Assembly (NCBI GenBank): GCA_012103455.1
Contig: WLWT01000003.1
Coordinates: forward strand, 558,001 to 622,000
Direction of reading: 5' to 3'
Length of the DNA stretch: 64,000 nucleotides
Origin: Gammaproteobacteria bacterium
GTDB taxonomy: Bacteria > Pseudomonadota > Gammaproteobacteria > HK1
Part shown: positions 43,851 to 51,613 of the stretch, one piece after another
How the letters are laid out: each line of letters opens with the position of its first letter
Numbering within the stretch: the stretch's first letter is position 1
Position numbers and translations under genes: made by a program
Notes under the pieces: generated by a model
Seen by the model: only the letters and a program-made list of their open reading frames with translations
Databases searched by the model: none
What the model was told of the DNA's origin: nothing

Positions 43851-45200
43851 CTAGCGGCAATGCCCCGCCCGGCGCAAGACCTTGGTCGCACGCTTTGCGG
43901 CTGCGCTCATCAATGCTCTCGTATTACCACCACCCGCGGCTTTTGCGATGGCACCTGCAATGATGTCGGCCACTTCGGGCCACTGCGCGATCTGAGGCAT
44001 GATGCTGGATTCTTTCAGTGAATCCCAGGCCGCTTGCTGAATCCTATCGTTGGCTTTATTGACGTCTTCATCTTGCAGATTAGCGATATGCGTCACCACG
44101 TTGTTGACGATTTTTTTGCCGCCCACCTCGCGCTCCGTCGCATTGCGTTTTTCAAGTTGAGGGTTAGACAGCCATTTCATAAATTCCCATGCCGCATCTT
44201 GATTGTTGGAATACTTGGAAATCGAGAAAGGCATCGAAATGGCGTAGGTGACCGCTTTGCCTTGATAAGTAGGCATACCGGTGAAAGCCACCTGGCTCTT
44301 GTTCAAGACCGAAGATTTAGGGTTGGTCATGGATGAATAAGCCCACCACCACACTGGAATCATGGCGGACTTGCCCTGATTGAATGATTGGCGCGCGTCC
44401 TGTTCAACAAACGACAGCGATGCGGGGTTGGTCACTTTTTGCACCGTGTGCAGGCCGACATAGTCTTCACTCGCCTTCAGGCCCGCCTCACTCGCCCAGA
44501 TTGGGCAATGGTTGGCGTCGAACACATCCGCGCCAGCGGCCCAGAGAAAATTGAGCCAGATAAACAGGGCCTGACGATTGCCATCGTTGTGGTAGTACAG
44601 TGCGATTGGCTCAATGTCCACGTTCTTAGCTCGGATGGCTTGGCCGATCGCAATGACGTCGTCCCATGATTTCGGCGGCGCCATAGCGAGTGCCTTGAGC
44701 ACATCCGTGCGGTAGAACAGAAGCTGAGCGTGCGCCCGCAGCGGGAAGCCGAGGGTGCGTCCCTCGAACGATGCGGATTGGGCGAACGCTGGCGGATAGC
44801 GGTCCATCGAAATGCCGTCGGCTTCGAGCCGCTCGTCGATAGGGACGAGCCAGTGCGCATTGGGCGGCCCCCACGAATCCAGATAGTTGACTACGTCATA
44901 GCTGCCATCGGCGGCAACGCCCACGGCGGCGACTTTCTCTTGCAGGGAAGCAAACGGGATGAATGTCCACTGCGTTTTAATGCCCGTCAGCTCGGTAAAT
45001 TCCGGGTCGCGCAGGCGTAAGCCGTCAAACTGGGGGGTGACGACGGACAGAATCTTGATGGTAGTGCCGGCGTACGGTTGGCCCGCTTTCAGCGCATAGG
45101 GTAGGTCAGCGGCGACCGTGTGGGTGGGTGAGGCGGCAAACCCGAATGCTAACGCGGCCGTCAAAAACCGGCGTGCCAGTGAACTGAGTGATGTCTTCAT
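43851..45200 (-). CDS. Extracellular sugar-binding protein (family 1) of an ABC transporter
   Basis: About 449 residues from ATG 45200, with GGGAGAAGA upstream. Signal peptide RRFLTAALAFGFAASPTHTV ending near AA. Family-1 features: ILSVVTPQFDGLRLRDPEF, YDVVNYLDSWGPPN, FPLRAHAQLLFYRTDVLKAL, AWEFMKWLSNPQLEKRNATE. It captures a sugar or polyol in the periplasm. First gene of the leftward operon (binding protein, MalF, MalG, MalK). Confidence 0.87.
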   Translation of the reverse strand: MKTSLSSLARRFLTAALAFGFAASPTHTVAADLPYALKAGQPYAGTTIKILSVVTPQFDGLRLRDPEFTELTGIKTQWTFIPFASLQEKVAAVGVAADGSYDVVNYLDSWGPPNAHWLVPIDERLEADGISMDRYPPAFAQSASFEGRTLGFPLRAHAQLLFYRTDVLKALAMAPPKSWDDVIAIGQAIRAKNVDIEPIALYYHNDGNRQALFIWLNFLWAAGADVFDANHCPIWASEAGLKASEDYVGLHTVQKVTNPASLSFVEQDARQSFNQGKSAMIPVWWWAYSSMTNPKSSVLNKSQVAFTGMPTYQGKAVTYAISMPFSISKYSNNQDAAWEFMKWLSNPQLEKRNATEREVGGKKIVNNVVTHIANLQDEDVNKANDRIQQAAWDSLKESSIMPQIAQWPEVADIIAGAIAKAAGGGNTRALMSAAAKRATKVLRRAGHCR

Positions 45201-45239
45201 ATAATCTTCTCCCGGTGCCAAAGGATTCAGTGTGCAACC

Positions 45240-45271
45240 GGCCAGTGCTGACATTGGCCAGTGCTGACATT
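45240..45271 (-). repeat. 16-bp tandem duplication upstream of the binding-protein gene
   Basis: GGCCAGTGCTGACATT twice, perfect. Confidence 0.9.
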
Positions 45272-45340
45272 CGATTGCATACGTTTGCAGACTGTACGCG
45301 CATCGCCATCGCACCGGCAATGGTTCCCCTTTGGCCTTAA

Positions 45341-45488
45341 GTGGACCTGCTAAAAACCGTAGCGAGCGGCCTTAGGGCAAGGCGCACGGCGCGCAGGAAC
45401 CGCAGTGTATGGGGGGGGTAATACATGAGGATTGCGAGCACCGCGCAACGCAGCCATAGCGTCGCGCAGTCGGTTTTTAGGGGTCCCC
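45341..45488 (-). mobile_element. Miniature inverted-repeat element, type 2, second copy
   Basis: 148 bp. The CTAAAAACCG and CGGTTTTTAG ends mirror each other, and the interior matches the copy at 5415 in reverse (GTAGCGAGCGGCCTTAGGGC). The string CCTTAAGTGG occurs at both edges (from 45335 and 45489), consistent with a target duplication of uncertain length. Confidence 0.8.
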
Positions 45489-45591
45489 CCTTAAGTGGGT
45501 GCGCGGCCCGGCAAGAGCGCCCGGAATGTGTGCTTATGAAGCAGTCAAAAGCAGATCATGCCAACCTGACACCGGTGGATGAGGAACCGCG

Positions 45592-46560
45592 ATGAAAGGC
45601 TTCGATCCGAAGTGGCGAGATCTGCCCGATTACATCCTGGGCGTGACACGGGAGATCTGGGAAGAACGCAACATTGCCAGGCTGAACGAATACTATGCGA
45701 GCGACATCGTTGTGCGCTCGCCCGGTTGCGTTGTGCTGGGCAACCAGGCTGTGATTCAGGCTACGCTCGCAACGCTCGCGCAATTCCCCGACCGTCAGCT
45801 GTTAGGCGAGGACGTGATTTGCAGCGGTGACGAGGAGACCGGTTTCTTGTCCTCGCACCGCATACTCAGTACCGCTACGCACGCGATGGCCGGTGCCTTC
45901 GGAGCGCCGGCCGGAAAAGCGCTTCGGTATCGCACCATCGCCGATTGTGCTGTCCGTGATAACCAAATCTACGACGAATGGCTGGTACGGGATCAAGGCG
46001 CTATCGTGCGCCAGCTAGGGGTAGAGCCGAAGTGTTATGCCGCCGAACTCATCGAGTGGGAGGGCGGTCCTCACTCCTGCGCTGAGCCGTGGACCCGCGC
46101 GCGCGATGTAGTTGGCCGCTATCAGGGCGGCGGTAACAAGCATCCGGTGGGAGCGCGCTATGCGGGTATTTTGCAACGCATCATGGACGCGGACATGGCG
46201 GTAATCAGCCGCGAGTATGATCGCGCCTGCCAATTGGAACTCCCTGGCGGCGAAACCGGGCACGGCCATGGCGCCGCGTACCAATTTTGGCTCAACCTTC
46301 TAAGTGCGCTGCCTGACGCGGAATTTCGCATCGACCACATGATCGGCCGGGATGATCCGGGCGAGCGGCCCCGTGCCGCCATGCGCTGGACGCTATCGGG
46401 CACACATGACGGCTGGGGCGCTTTTGGCGCTCCCTCGGGCGCCCCCATCGACCTATTGGCGATCTCGCACGCGGAGTTCGGACCGCGCGGCTTGAGCCGC
46501 GAATTCGTCCTCATTGACGAAACGGCGATCTGGAAACAGATAGCCCTGCACACGGGATAA
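45592..46560 (+). CDS. Double-domain SnoaL-like (NTF2-fold) protein
   Basis: 322 residues with two SnoaL-like halves. The first (about 10-145) has EERNIARLNEYYASDIVVRS and YDEWLVRDQGAIVRQLG; the second (about 185-320) has WLNLLSALPDAEFRIDHMIG and FVLIDETAIWKQIA. Single-domain relatives are polyketide cyclases or ester hydrolases; a catabolic role is as likely. Weak SD (GAGGAA). The cupin gene follows by 13 bp, so they probably share a transcript. Confidence 0.72.
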   Translation: MKGFDPKWRDLPDYILGVTREIWEERNIARLNEYYASDIVVRSPGCVVLGNQAVIQATLATLAQFPDRQLLGEDVICSGDEETGFLSSHRILSTATHAMAGAFGAPAGKALRYRTIADCAVRDNQIYDEWLVRDQGAIVRQLGVEPKCYAAELIEWEGGPHSCAEPWTRARDVVGRYQGGGNKHPVGARYAGILQRIMDADMAVISREYDRACQLELPGGETGHGHGAAYQFWLNLLSALPDAEFRIDHMIGRDDPGERPRAAMRWTLSGTHDGWGAFGAPSGAPIDLLAISHAEFGPRGLSREFVLIDETAIWKQIALHTG

Positions 46561-46573
46561 GGTAACAACGCAG

Positions 46574-47559
46574 ATGGAATCGGCTGCCACCATCGTGCGC
46601 TATGGCGAATGGGTGCCGTGCCGTAGTGCGTTTATCGATGCTCACACGCCTGGCTCCGACAAGAAAGACAACTACTGCATCGTGGGCGGTGGCGTGTCGG
46701 AGAATCCGGGGCAGCACGTCCATATCGAGGCGACGCCCGGTTTTAATATAGGCGCCGCCGGTCAGCCGCCGCGGTGCCGCAACTCATTACACAGCCACCG
46801 CACCGCCGAGGTGTTCTTTGTGTTGAGCGGCCGCTGGCGGTTCTTTTGGGGGCAATACGGCGATGCGGGCGAGGTCACCCTGGAGGAAGGGGATGTTTTC
46901 GACATTCCCACCGGCGTTTTTAGAAGCTTTGAGAACGCCGGCGTGGACTATGGCATGCTCATGTCGATACTGGGCGGCGATGACGCAGGCGGCGGCGTCA
47001 CTTGGGCGCCACACGTATTGGAGGAAGCGCGGGCCCATGGCCTGGTGCTAGGCGAGAACGGCAGTATTTACGACACCGCGGCCGGCCAAACATTACCGGC
47101 CGGGGTCGCGCCCATGGCGCCGCTTGGGGCGGATGAGCTGCGCGGCTGCTCGGAGCCTTGCGCCGCGCAGGTGGTGCCTCGCTTCGTCGCCCGGCATCTT
47201 GACTTAATGGCGCTCGCCCGGCGCGAACCCGCGCGGGTCATTGGCCAGGCCGCCCTCATCAATGATCGGCCAGGCTTCGAGTTGGAGATGTTGACGCGCG
47301 GCTCGGAGCCGGATACGCCGCGCCTTCTAGAACGCGAGGCCTTCTAGAACGCGAGGAAGTGGTGATGGTGCACCGCGGCCACTGGCGGCTTGACGGGGAA
47401 TCGGAGGCACATGTGCTGGCGCCGGGCGATGTCGCCATTTTGAAAGCGGGCTCCCGGTGCTCGCTACAAGCCAATCCCGCACAGGCCGCCAGTGCTTTTA
47501 GAGTACGCGCTACGGATGATCCGCCTGGCCCCACCCGTTGGCCTGATCCCGGCCGTTGA
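46574..47559 (+). pseudogene. Bicupin protein, C-terminal cupin frameshifted
   Basis: The first cupin is intact: CRNSLHSHRTAEVFFVLSGR, WRFFWGQYGDAGEVTLEEGD, FDIPTGVFRSFENAG. A 17-bp duplication at 47322-47355 makes the frame end LLEREAF. Without it the frame runs on as LLEREEVVMVHRGHWRLDGE and VLAPGDVAILKAGSRC to TGA 47557-47559. Bicupins of this kind resemble gentisate-type ring dioxygenases or sugar isomerases; the His ligands of the first domain are present. The protein may survive truncated. Confidence 0.8.
47322..47355 (+). repeat. 17-bp tandem duplication that frameshifts the bicupin gene
   Basis: GCCTTCTAGAACGCGAG twice, perfect. Removing one copy restores the downstream frame. Confidence 0.92.
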
Positions 47560-47596
47560 ATCGTTAGCCGTTGAATCGTTGGCCATTCAATCCTTA
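47552..47596 (+). repeat. 15-bp tandem repeat after the bicupin gene
   Basis: GCCGTTGAATCGTTA, GCCGTTGAATCGTTG and the diverged GCCATTCAATCCTTA. Confidence 0.85.
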
Positions 47597-47608
47597 GGCA
47601 TACACGTC

Positions 47609-47880
47609 GTGAGCAAGATTCTGACTACGCATATCGGCTCGTTGCCCCGAACACAAGAAGTGGTTGATCAGATTTTTTGCCCGGGAGCGGGGGCAGGCGT
47701 TTGACCAAAGCGCTTTCGATGACTGTATGAGCGATGACTGTATGAGGCAAGCCGTCGGTGAGACGGTAAAGTGTCGGCGCGAGGCCGGTATAGATATCGT
47801 CTCCGATGGCGAGCCGGCTAAGATTTCATACGCCACGTATGTGAAAGACCGCTACTCGGGTTTTTCCGGACCAAAGCCTC
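47609..47880 (+). pseudogene. MetE-like (cobalamin-independent methionine synthase II) N-terminal fragment
   Basis: From GTG 47609: SKILTTHIGSLPRTQEVVDQ, then a frameshift (FFARERGQAFDQ in the next frame), then VGETVKCRREAGIDIVSDGE and ATYVKDRYSGFSG, where it ends. This is the start of the UROD/MetE-like methyltransferase family. A 15-bp duplication (CGATGACTGTATGAG, 47717-47746) adds five residues in frame. About 85 of roughly 370 residues remain. Confidence 0.72.
47717..47746 (+). repeat. 15-bp tandem duplication in the MetE-like fragment
   Basis: CGATGACTGTATGAG twice, perfect, giving DDCMSDDCM. Confidence 0.9.
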
Positions 47881-48228
47881 GAAGCTCTTTAACCGCACGG
47901 GTTATCCGCAGGCTAAATCACTGTACCAACACGCTCTAGAATTAAACCCGGACAAGGGTTACGCCGATTGCGGATTGGCCACCATTGTTTGGCAGTTTGA
48001 GAATGATTTGGAGCGCGCCGCTCACCACATGCGCAAAGCCATGGAGGCGGAGCCCAGAAACGCCGGTCACATCTATTGGCCGGGGCGTATTGATCATGCG
48101 CGGGGCGAACCGGAGCTCGATAAGCCGCTGTTCAAGCAATACGTGAAGCGGGCGCCCGATACATACAATGCGCAAGATCTCAAGAACAACCGAGAGCCTC
48201 TTCTAAATAAGTGGGTTCTATCGCAGAT
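47878..48228 (+). pseudogene. TPR-repeat protein fragment
   Basis: The frame gives QAKSLYQHALELNPDKGYAD, ATIVWQFENDLERAAHHMRK and AMEAEPRNAGHIYW: two or three tetratricopeptide repeats with no start. It begins exactly where the MetE-like fragment ends and overlaps the end of the convergent PhnD-like gene. Confidence 0.55.
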
Positions 48229-49024
48229 GGGGATAACCGCGCGCGGCTGCCTCATCTTCTATTTCGTCTATGCGCTCGTAGTCACTTATGGGTCTAATCT
48301 CTACTCCGCAGAGCAACAGAGCTTGGCAAACAGTGGCTAAGGCGGGGCTTTGTATAGCTGCTTGCAGTGCTGTTTGTAGATGGCGTACCTCATCATCCGT
48401 GCAGTGCAGCCGTGTGATGTAGGGTAGGCAGGGCGCCCATGCTGTGTCGCCGATAATGCGTATGCCAGCCAGCGCCTGTGGTTGCCATTTAGCGGCTAGT
48501 TCGTAGGTGATCGCATCGACTGCGCAAACATCGGCAGCCCCTTCACGTAGCCATTGGATAGAGTAAAGATGGGCACCGCTGATATATACCTTTGAGAAAA
48601 ATATGCCGTTTTCAGCCAACGGTGCCACCGCGTGGCGAAACGCGGAGAACCCGCTCTGTGAATCCGCGCTATTGATGACGGCCCGCCGTCCCCGTAGCGC
48701 CTCTAGTGATTGAGCGGCATCATTCTCGCGCACGAGAATGTAACTGCAATAGTCAGAACGTGCGTCCTCCTTGAGCCAATAGCGGGGCGTGGCGACCAGG
48801 CGTATTTTGTCTTTGAGTGCATGGGTGAGTGGATAACCACAGGTTTGTGAAAACAACAGATCATCGGCCAGCCAGTCACGGGCGGTCTTGGGATCGCGTG
48901 TCAAGGACTGTGGTACCTGCCGTACTCCGAGCGAACGCAGGTGTGTGGCTATTTCCCTCCACAGGCGATCATTCGCCGCCCGCAGCGGCGGTAAGTCGTA
49001 CATGGGTAGAGAGGCTTTGAGCAT
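48218..49024 (-). CDS. PhnD-like periplasmic binding protein
   Basis: 268 residues with the type-2 binding-protein fold of phosphate/phosphonate or related importers: MYDLPPLRAANDRLWREIA, LLFSQTCGYPLTHALKDKIR, YILVRENDAAQSLEALRGRR, AVINSADSQSGFSAFR, DVCAVDAITYELAAKWQPQA. No signal peptide is obvious, so it may be cytoplasmic or have lost its N-terminus. No permease or ATPase lies nearby. The start is 15 bp from miniature element G. Confidence 0.75.
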   Translation of the reverse strand: MLKASLPMYDLPPLRAANDRLWREIATHLRSLGVRQVPQSLTRDPKTARDWLADDLLFSQTCGYPLTHALKDKIRLVATPRYWLKEDARSDYCSYILVRENDAAQSLEALRGRRAVINSADSQSGFSAFRHAVAPLAENGIFFSKVYISGAHLYSIQWLREGAADVCAVDAITYELAAKWQPQALAGIRIIGDTAWAPCLPYITRLHCTDDEVRHLQTALQAAIQSPALATVCQALLLCGVEIRPISDYERIDEIEDEAAARGYPHLR

Positions 49025-49038
49025 GGCTTACCCCAATA

Positions 49039-49178
49039 AGGCACCTCTAAAAATGCACTTTTTCCGCGATTGCGGCGTCAACTCCGTGCTCGAATCCTCA
49101 GGTATCACCTAGACACTGCGGTTGTGCGCGCGGTGCTTCCTTGCACTCACGAAACAATGACTATTGTTAGCGGCGCCC
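49039..49178 (+). mobile_element. Miniature inverted-repeat element, type 1, copy G
   Basis: 140 bp, ends AGGCACCTCTAAAA and TTAGCGGCGCCC (first base G to A), with AATA on both sides (49035-49038 and 49179-49182). Confidence 0.9.
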
Positions 49179-49238
49179 AATATATGCTGGCGCATCAGAT
49201 CATTGCTGGAACTAATGATAGGCAGGTGCTTTTGACAG

Positions 49239-49318
49239 GACAGTGGCAGTTAAAGGCAGTGGCAGTTAAAGGCAGTGGCAATTCAAGACGGCGGCAATTC
49301 AAGGCGGTGGGGCTTTAG
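49239..49318 (+). repeat. 16-bp tandem repeat, five graded copies
   Basis: GACAGTGGCAGTTAAA, GGCAGTGGCAGTTAAA, GGCAGTGGCAATTCAA, GACGGCGGCAATTCAA, GGCGGTGGGGCTTTAG. Neighbours are most alike, as expected for stepwise duplication followed by drift. Confidence 0.9.
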
Positions 49319-49586
49319 ACCGTAGCCGGGATCCGCTGAGCGCCGCCGCCAACACGATCGGTATAGGCTCCACCGGTAAGCGGTATTTTACATCGCCGAC
49401 TGGTCCGTTCATGACGGCAATGTAAAAAAGCACGGCGAAAGCGAAGACGATTGCCAACAGCGCTTGCCGCCAACACTGGAGCGCTGCGGCCAACTGCAAG
49501 AAGCAGGCTCGGCGCCAATGGTGCCAACAGCGCCATCGCCAGCGCGTTGCCTGGCATCGCCAGCAGGCCCATTTCCCTGCGCTCAA
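49299..49586 (-). pseudogene. Membrane glycosyltransferase C-terminal fragment
   Basis: Two frames: GLLAMPGNALAMALLAPLAP first, then AIVFAFAVLFYIAVMNGPVG and DVKYRLPVEPIPIVLAAA. The GPVG-x-x-(K/R)YRLPxxP motif is typical of the C-terminal membrane region of GT39-like enzymes. Frameshifted, and its end is read through the 16-bp repeat array. Confidence 0.5.
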
Positions 49587-49625
49587 GTCAATGGGGCCGG
49601 CCTTGGGAGCAGGGCTCCCGCCCGG

Positions 49626-49653
49626 CGGTTATTTCATCCCGGTTATTTCATCA
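49626..49653 (-). repeat. 14-bp duplication at the C25 stop codon
   Basis: CGGTTATTTCATCC and CGGTTATTTCATCA on the forward strand; the TAA of the peptidase gene lies in the second. Confidence 0.75.
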
Positions 49654-51613
49654 CGGTCGCAGGATCACCGAGCAGATTGTAGACATTGAGCAAATACCGC
49701 TCGCTGCCGGCCGCCTGCGCATAGTGGCGTTGGGCGCTTAAGATGGCTTCTCCGAGTATCAACTCACCGTCGGTGAAGGTGGCGTTGTAGAACCCCTCAC
49801 TCAGCAGCCATGCCTGGGGGTTGAACGATAACCCCACCGGTGACCACACCGCTGCCGCACCCCTGTCGGGGAGCAGCAACAAGGTCTCTGCAACCGACTC
49901 TATGCCCTGAAAGGTGAACTGGCCGGCTAAGCGTGAAAACGCGGTCACGATCGGCAAGCGCTCGCCATTGTCCAAGTTCGCGATAGCTTCAGAGGTTAAC
50001 CGGTAGGGCGTGCCCAGGGCGCCTAGACCGCCATGGCCCAGGAAGTTCACGAACGCCAAGCCTTGATGCAAACTGGCTCGCAAGCGCTCGCGTGCCTCAT
50101 CGGCGGCCAAGCTGTCCAGGGGTAGGCTGTCCAGGTATGGGCTGTCCAGGTATGGGCTGTCCAGGTATGGGCTGTCCAGGTATGGGCTGTCCAGGTGTGG
50201 GCTATCCAGGGGTAGTGCGCCCATCGAATGGCTGTTCGCCACCCGCGCCGCCACCGCTTGAGTGTCTTCGATGAAATAGCTATCGGCCTCTGGCCTATCC
50301 GCCACCATCAGCACATCACGCTGCCACCCCCCGGTGCTGTTCTCGTAGGCGATGATCTTGGTGATGACGGCGCTCAACTCCGCCGCGTTGATCACAGGCA
50401 AACGCCCGATGGCGAATTCGCCGAGCCCATCATTGCCATCGACATCGGCCAACCGATTATCGGACGGGTACAAGCCCTGCGGGGTCGGTGTCAAGAGAGT
50501 AGGGATCAACGCCTCGGACACACCCAAATAGTTGCGGTAGTCGATGGAGCCGGCGCCCGCCAACACCACATAACGGGGCGCGAGCGCCCAGTGTGAATGC
50601 GCGTAGTGCAAGAATGACCACAACGCATCCGCGGTCTTGATACCGTCGCTGAACTCATCGTAGATATCTTCGATGTCCACCACCATGGACGCCAGGCCCT
50701 GGGCACGGCGATGCTCAGCGAGCACTTGAGCGGCCTCGGCCATATCGGCCGTGGTGATGATCAGGTGCTCGACGCGGTGAGCGCGCGAGCGCAAATGGGA
50801 TGGCACATCGGCGATGACCGCGGCGGGCCTGCGTGCCGCCTCGATAGTGGTCACGACGTAGTGGCGGCCATCGGCCTTGGTGGCGAAGCTGACATCGCGC
50901 CCGCCCGCCGCGCCACCGATGGCCACGCCCGTCAGTACCGTAGGCGCCTGCGGGTTGTGCACGTCCAATACGAGCGCAGCCGCGCCGGTCAAGCCGCTGA
51001 CCGTCACCGCCGTGCGCCCGCCGCTGGTGAACGTCAGCCGGTTTTGCCTGGCCGTGAAGCGCCGTGAGTATTCCAATTCGAAGTCGTTGATATAAAACAC
51101 ACTCGGTTGCGCCGCCACCCCGGAACTGGCGCCATTGACTTCGAGGGTATTGTCGCCATCGTTCAAAACGCTGGGCGGCACTTCGAAGGTGGCTACAAAC
51201 GGCGCCATCCCCGCCCATTCGGCCGTACCTAATTCAACCCCGTTCAACACCACGGTGGCCCGGTGATCAATGGGCGCGTCCGTGTCAGAGCCGCCGTGCA
51301 AGCGCACGGTCAAGTCAGCGGCCGTGGCGGCGGCGGGATCGCGCCCCGGCGAGGCGATTGGAAAAGCCGTGACTGAACAAGGCCGCGGGTGCGTGGCGCA
51401 AGAGCGCAACACTAGCTGCTCGTAGCGCAGATCCCACATCCAGTAGTCATCGTCCGGGTCATTGAACAGATGGGTCAGCGCGTACCGGTTGCCATGGGCA
51501 TGGCTTGTGGCTCTATAGCTGCCCGCGCCCGGCGCACGCCCGGCCGGCGCCGCCGCCACCTCCGCCATCTGCAAGGCCGCGCCTTGTTGGAGCCAGTACA
51601 CATTCTCCCCGCT
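49643..51613 (-). pseudogene. C25 (gingipain-like) peptidase catalytic part, cut off by an upstream stop
   Basis: The same frame as the gene upstream, separated only by TAA 51614-51616 (PLDTP-stop-SGENVYWLQQG). It contains a beta domain, then the caspase-like C25 domain: DIEDIYDEFSDGIKTADALW, RYVVLAGAGSIDYRNYLGV, YPSDNRLADVDGNDGLGEFA, and the catalytic-His region FVNFLGHGGLGALGTP. Where relatives have a Cys before LAG-F, this reads AFSRLAGQF (CGC codon), one base from TGC. Seven 15-bp repeats insert LDSPY copies. Gingipain-like enzymes cleave proteins outside the cell. GTG 51601 could restart it without a signal peptide. Confidence 0.78.
50111..50215 (-). repeat. 15-bp tandem repeat, seven copies, in frame
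   Basis: Unit GCTGTCCAGGTATGG, with four identical central copies and diverged edges (GGGTAG, GTGTGG, GGGTAG endings). Encodes repeated LDSPY in a surface loop of the C25 domain. Confidence 0.95.

Noticed and set aside
45489-45591. A GC-poor hairpin or promoter before the double SnoaL gene
   Set aside because: Only the CCTTAAGTGG repeat from the type 2 element edge is present; no convincing -35/-10 pair.
50111-50215. CRISPR-like array
   Set aside because: Seven direct 15-bp units with no spacers, in frame within a coding gene, and no cas genes.
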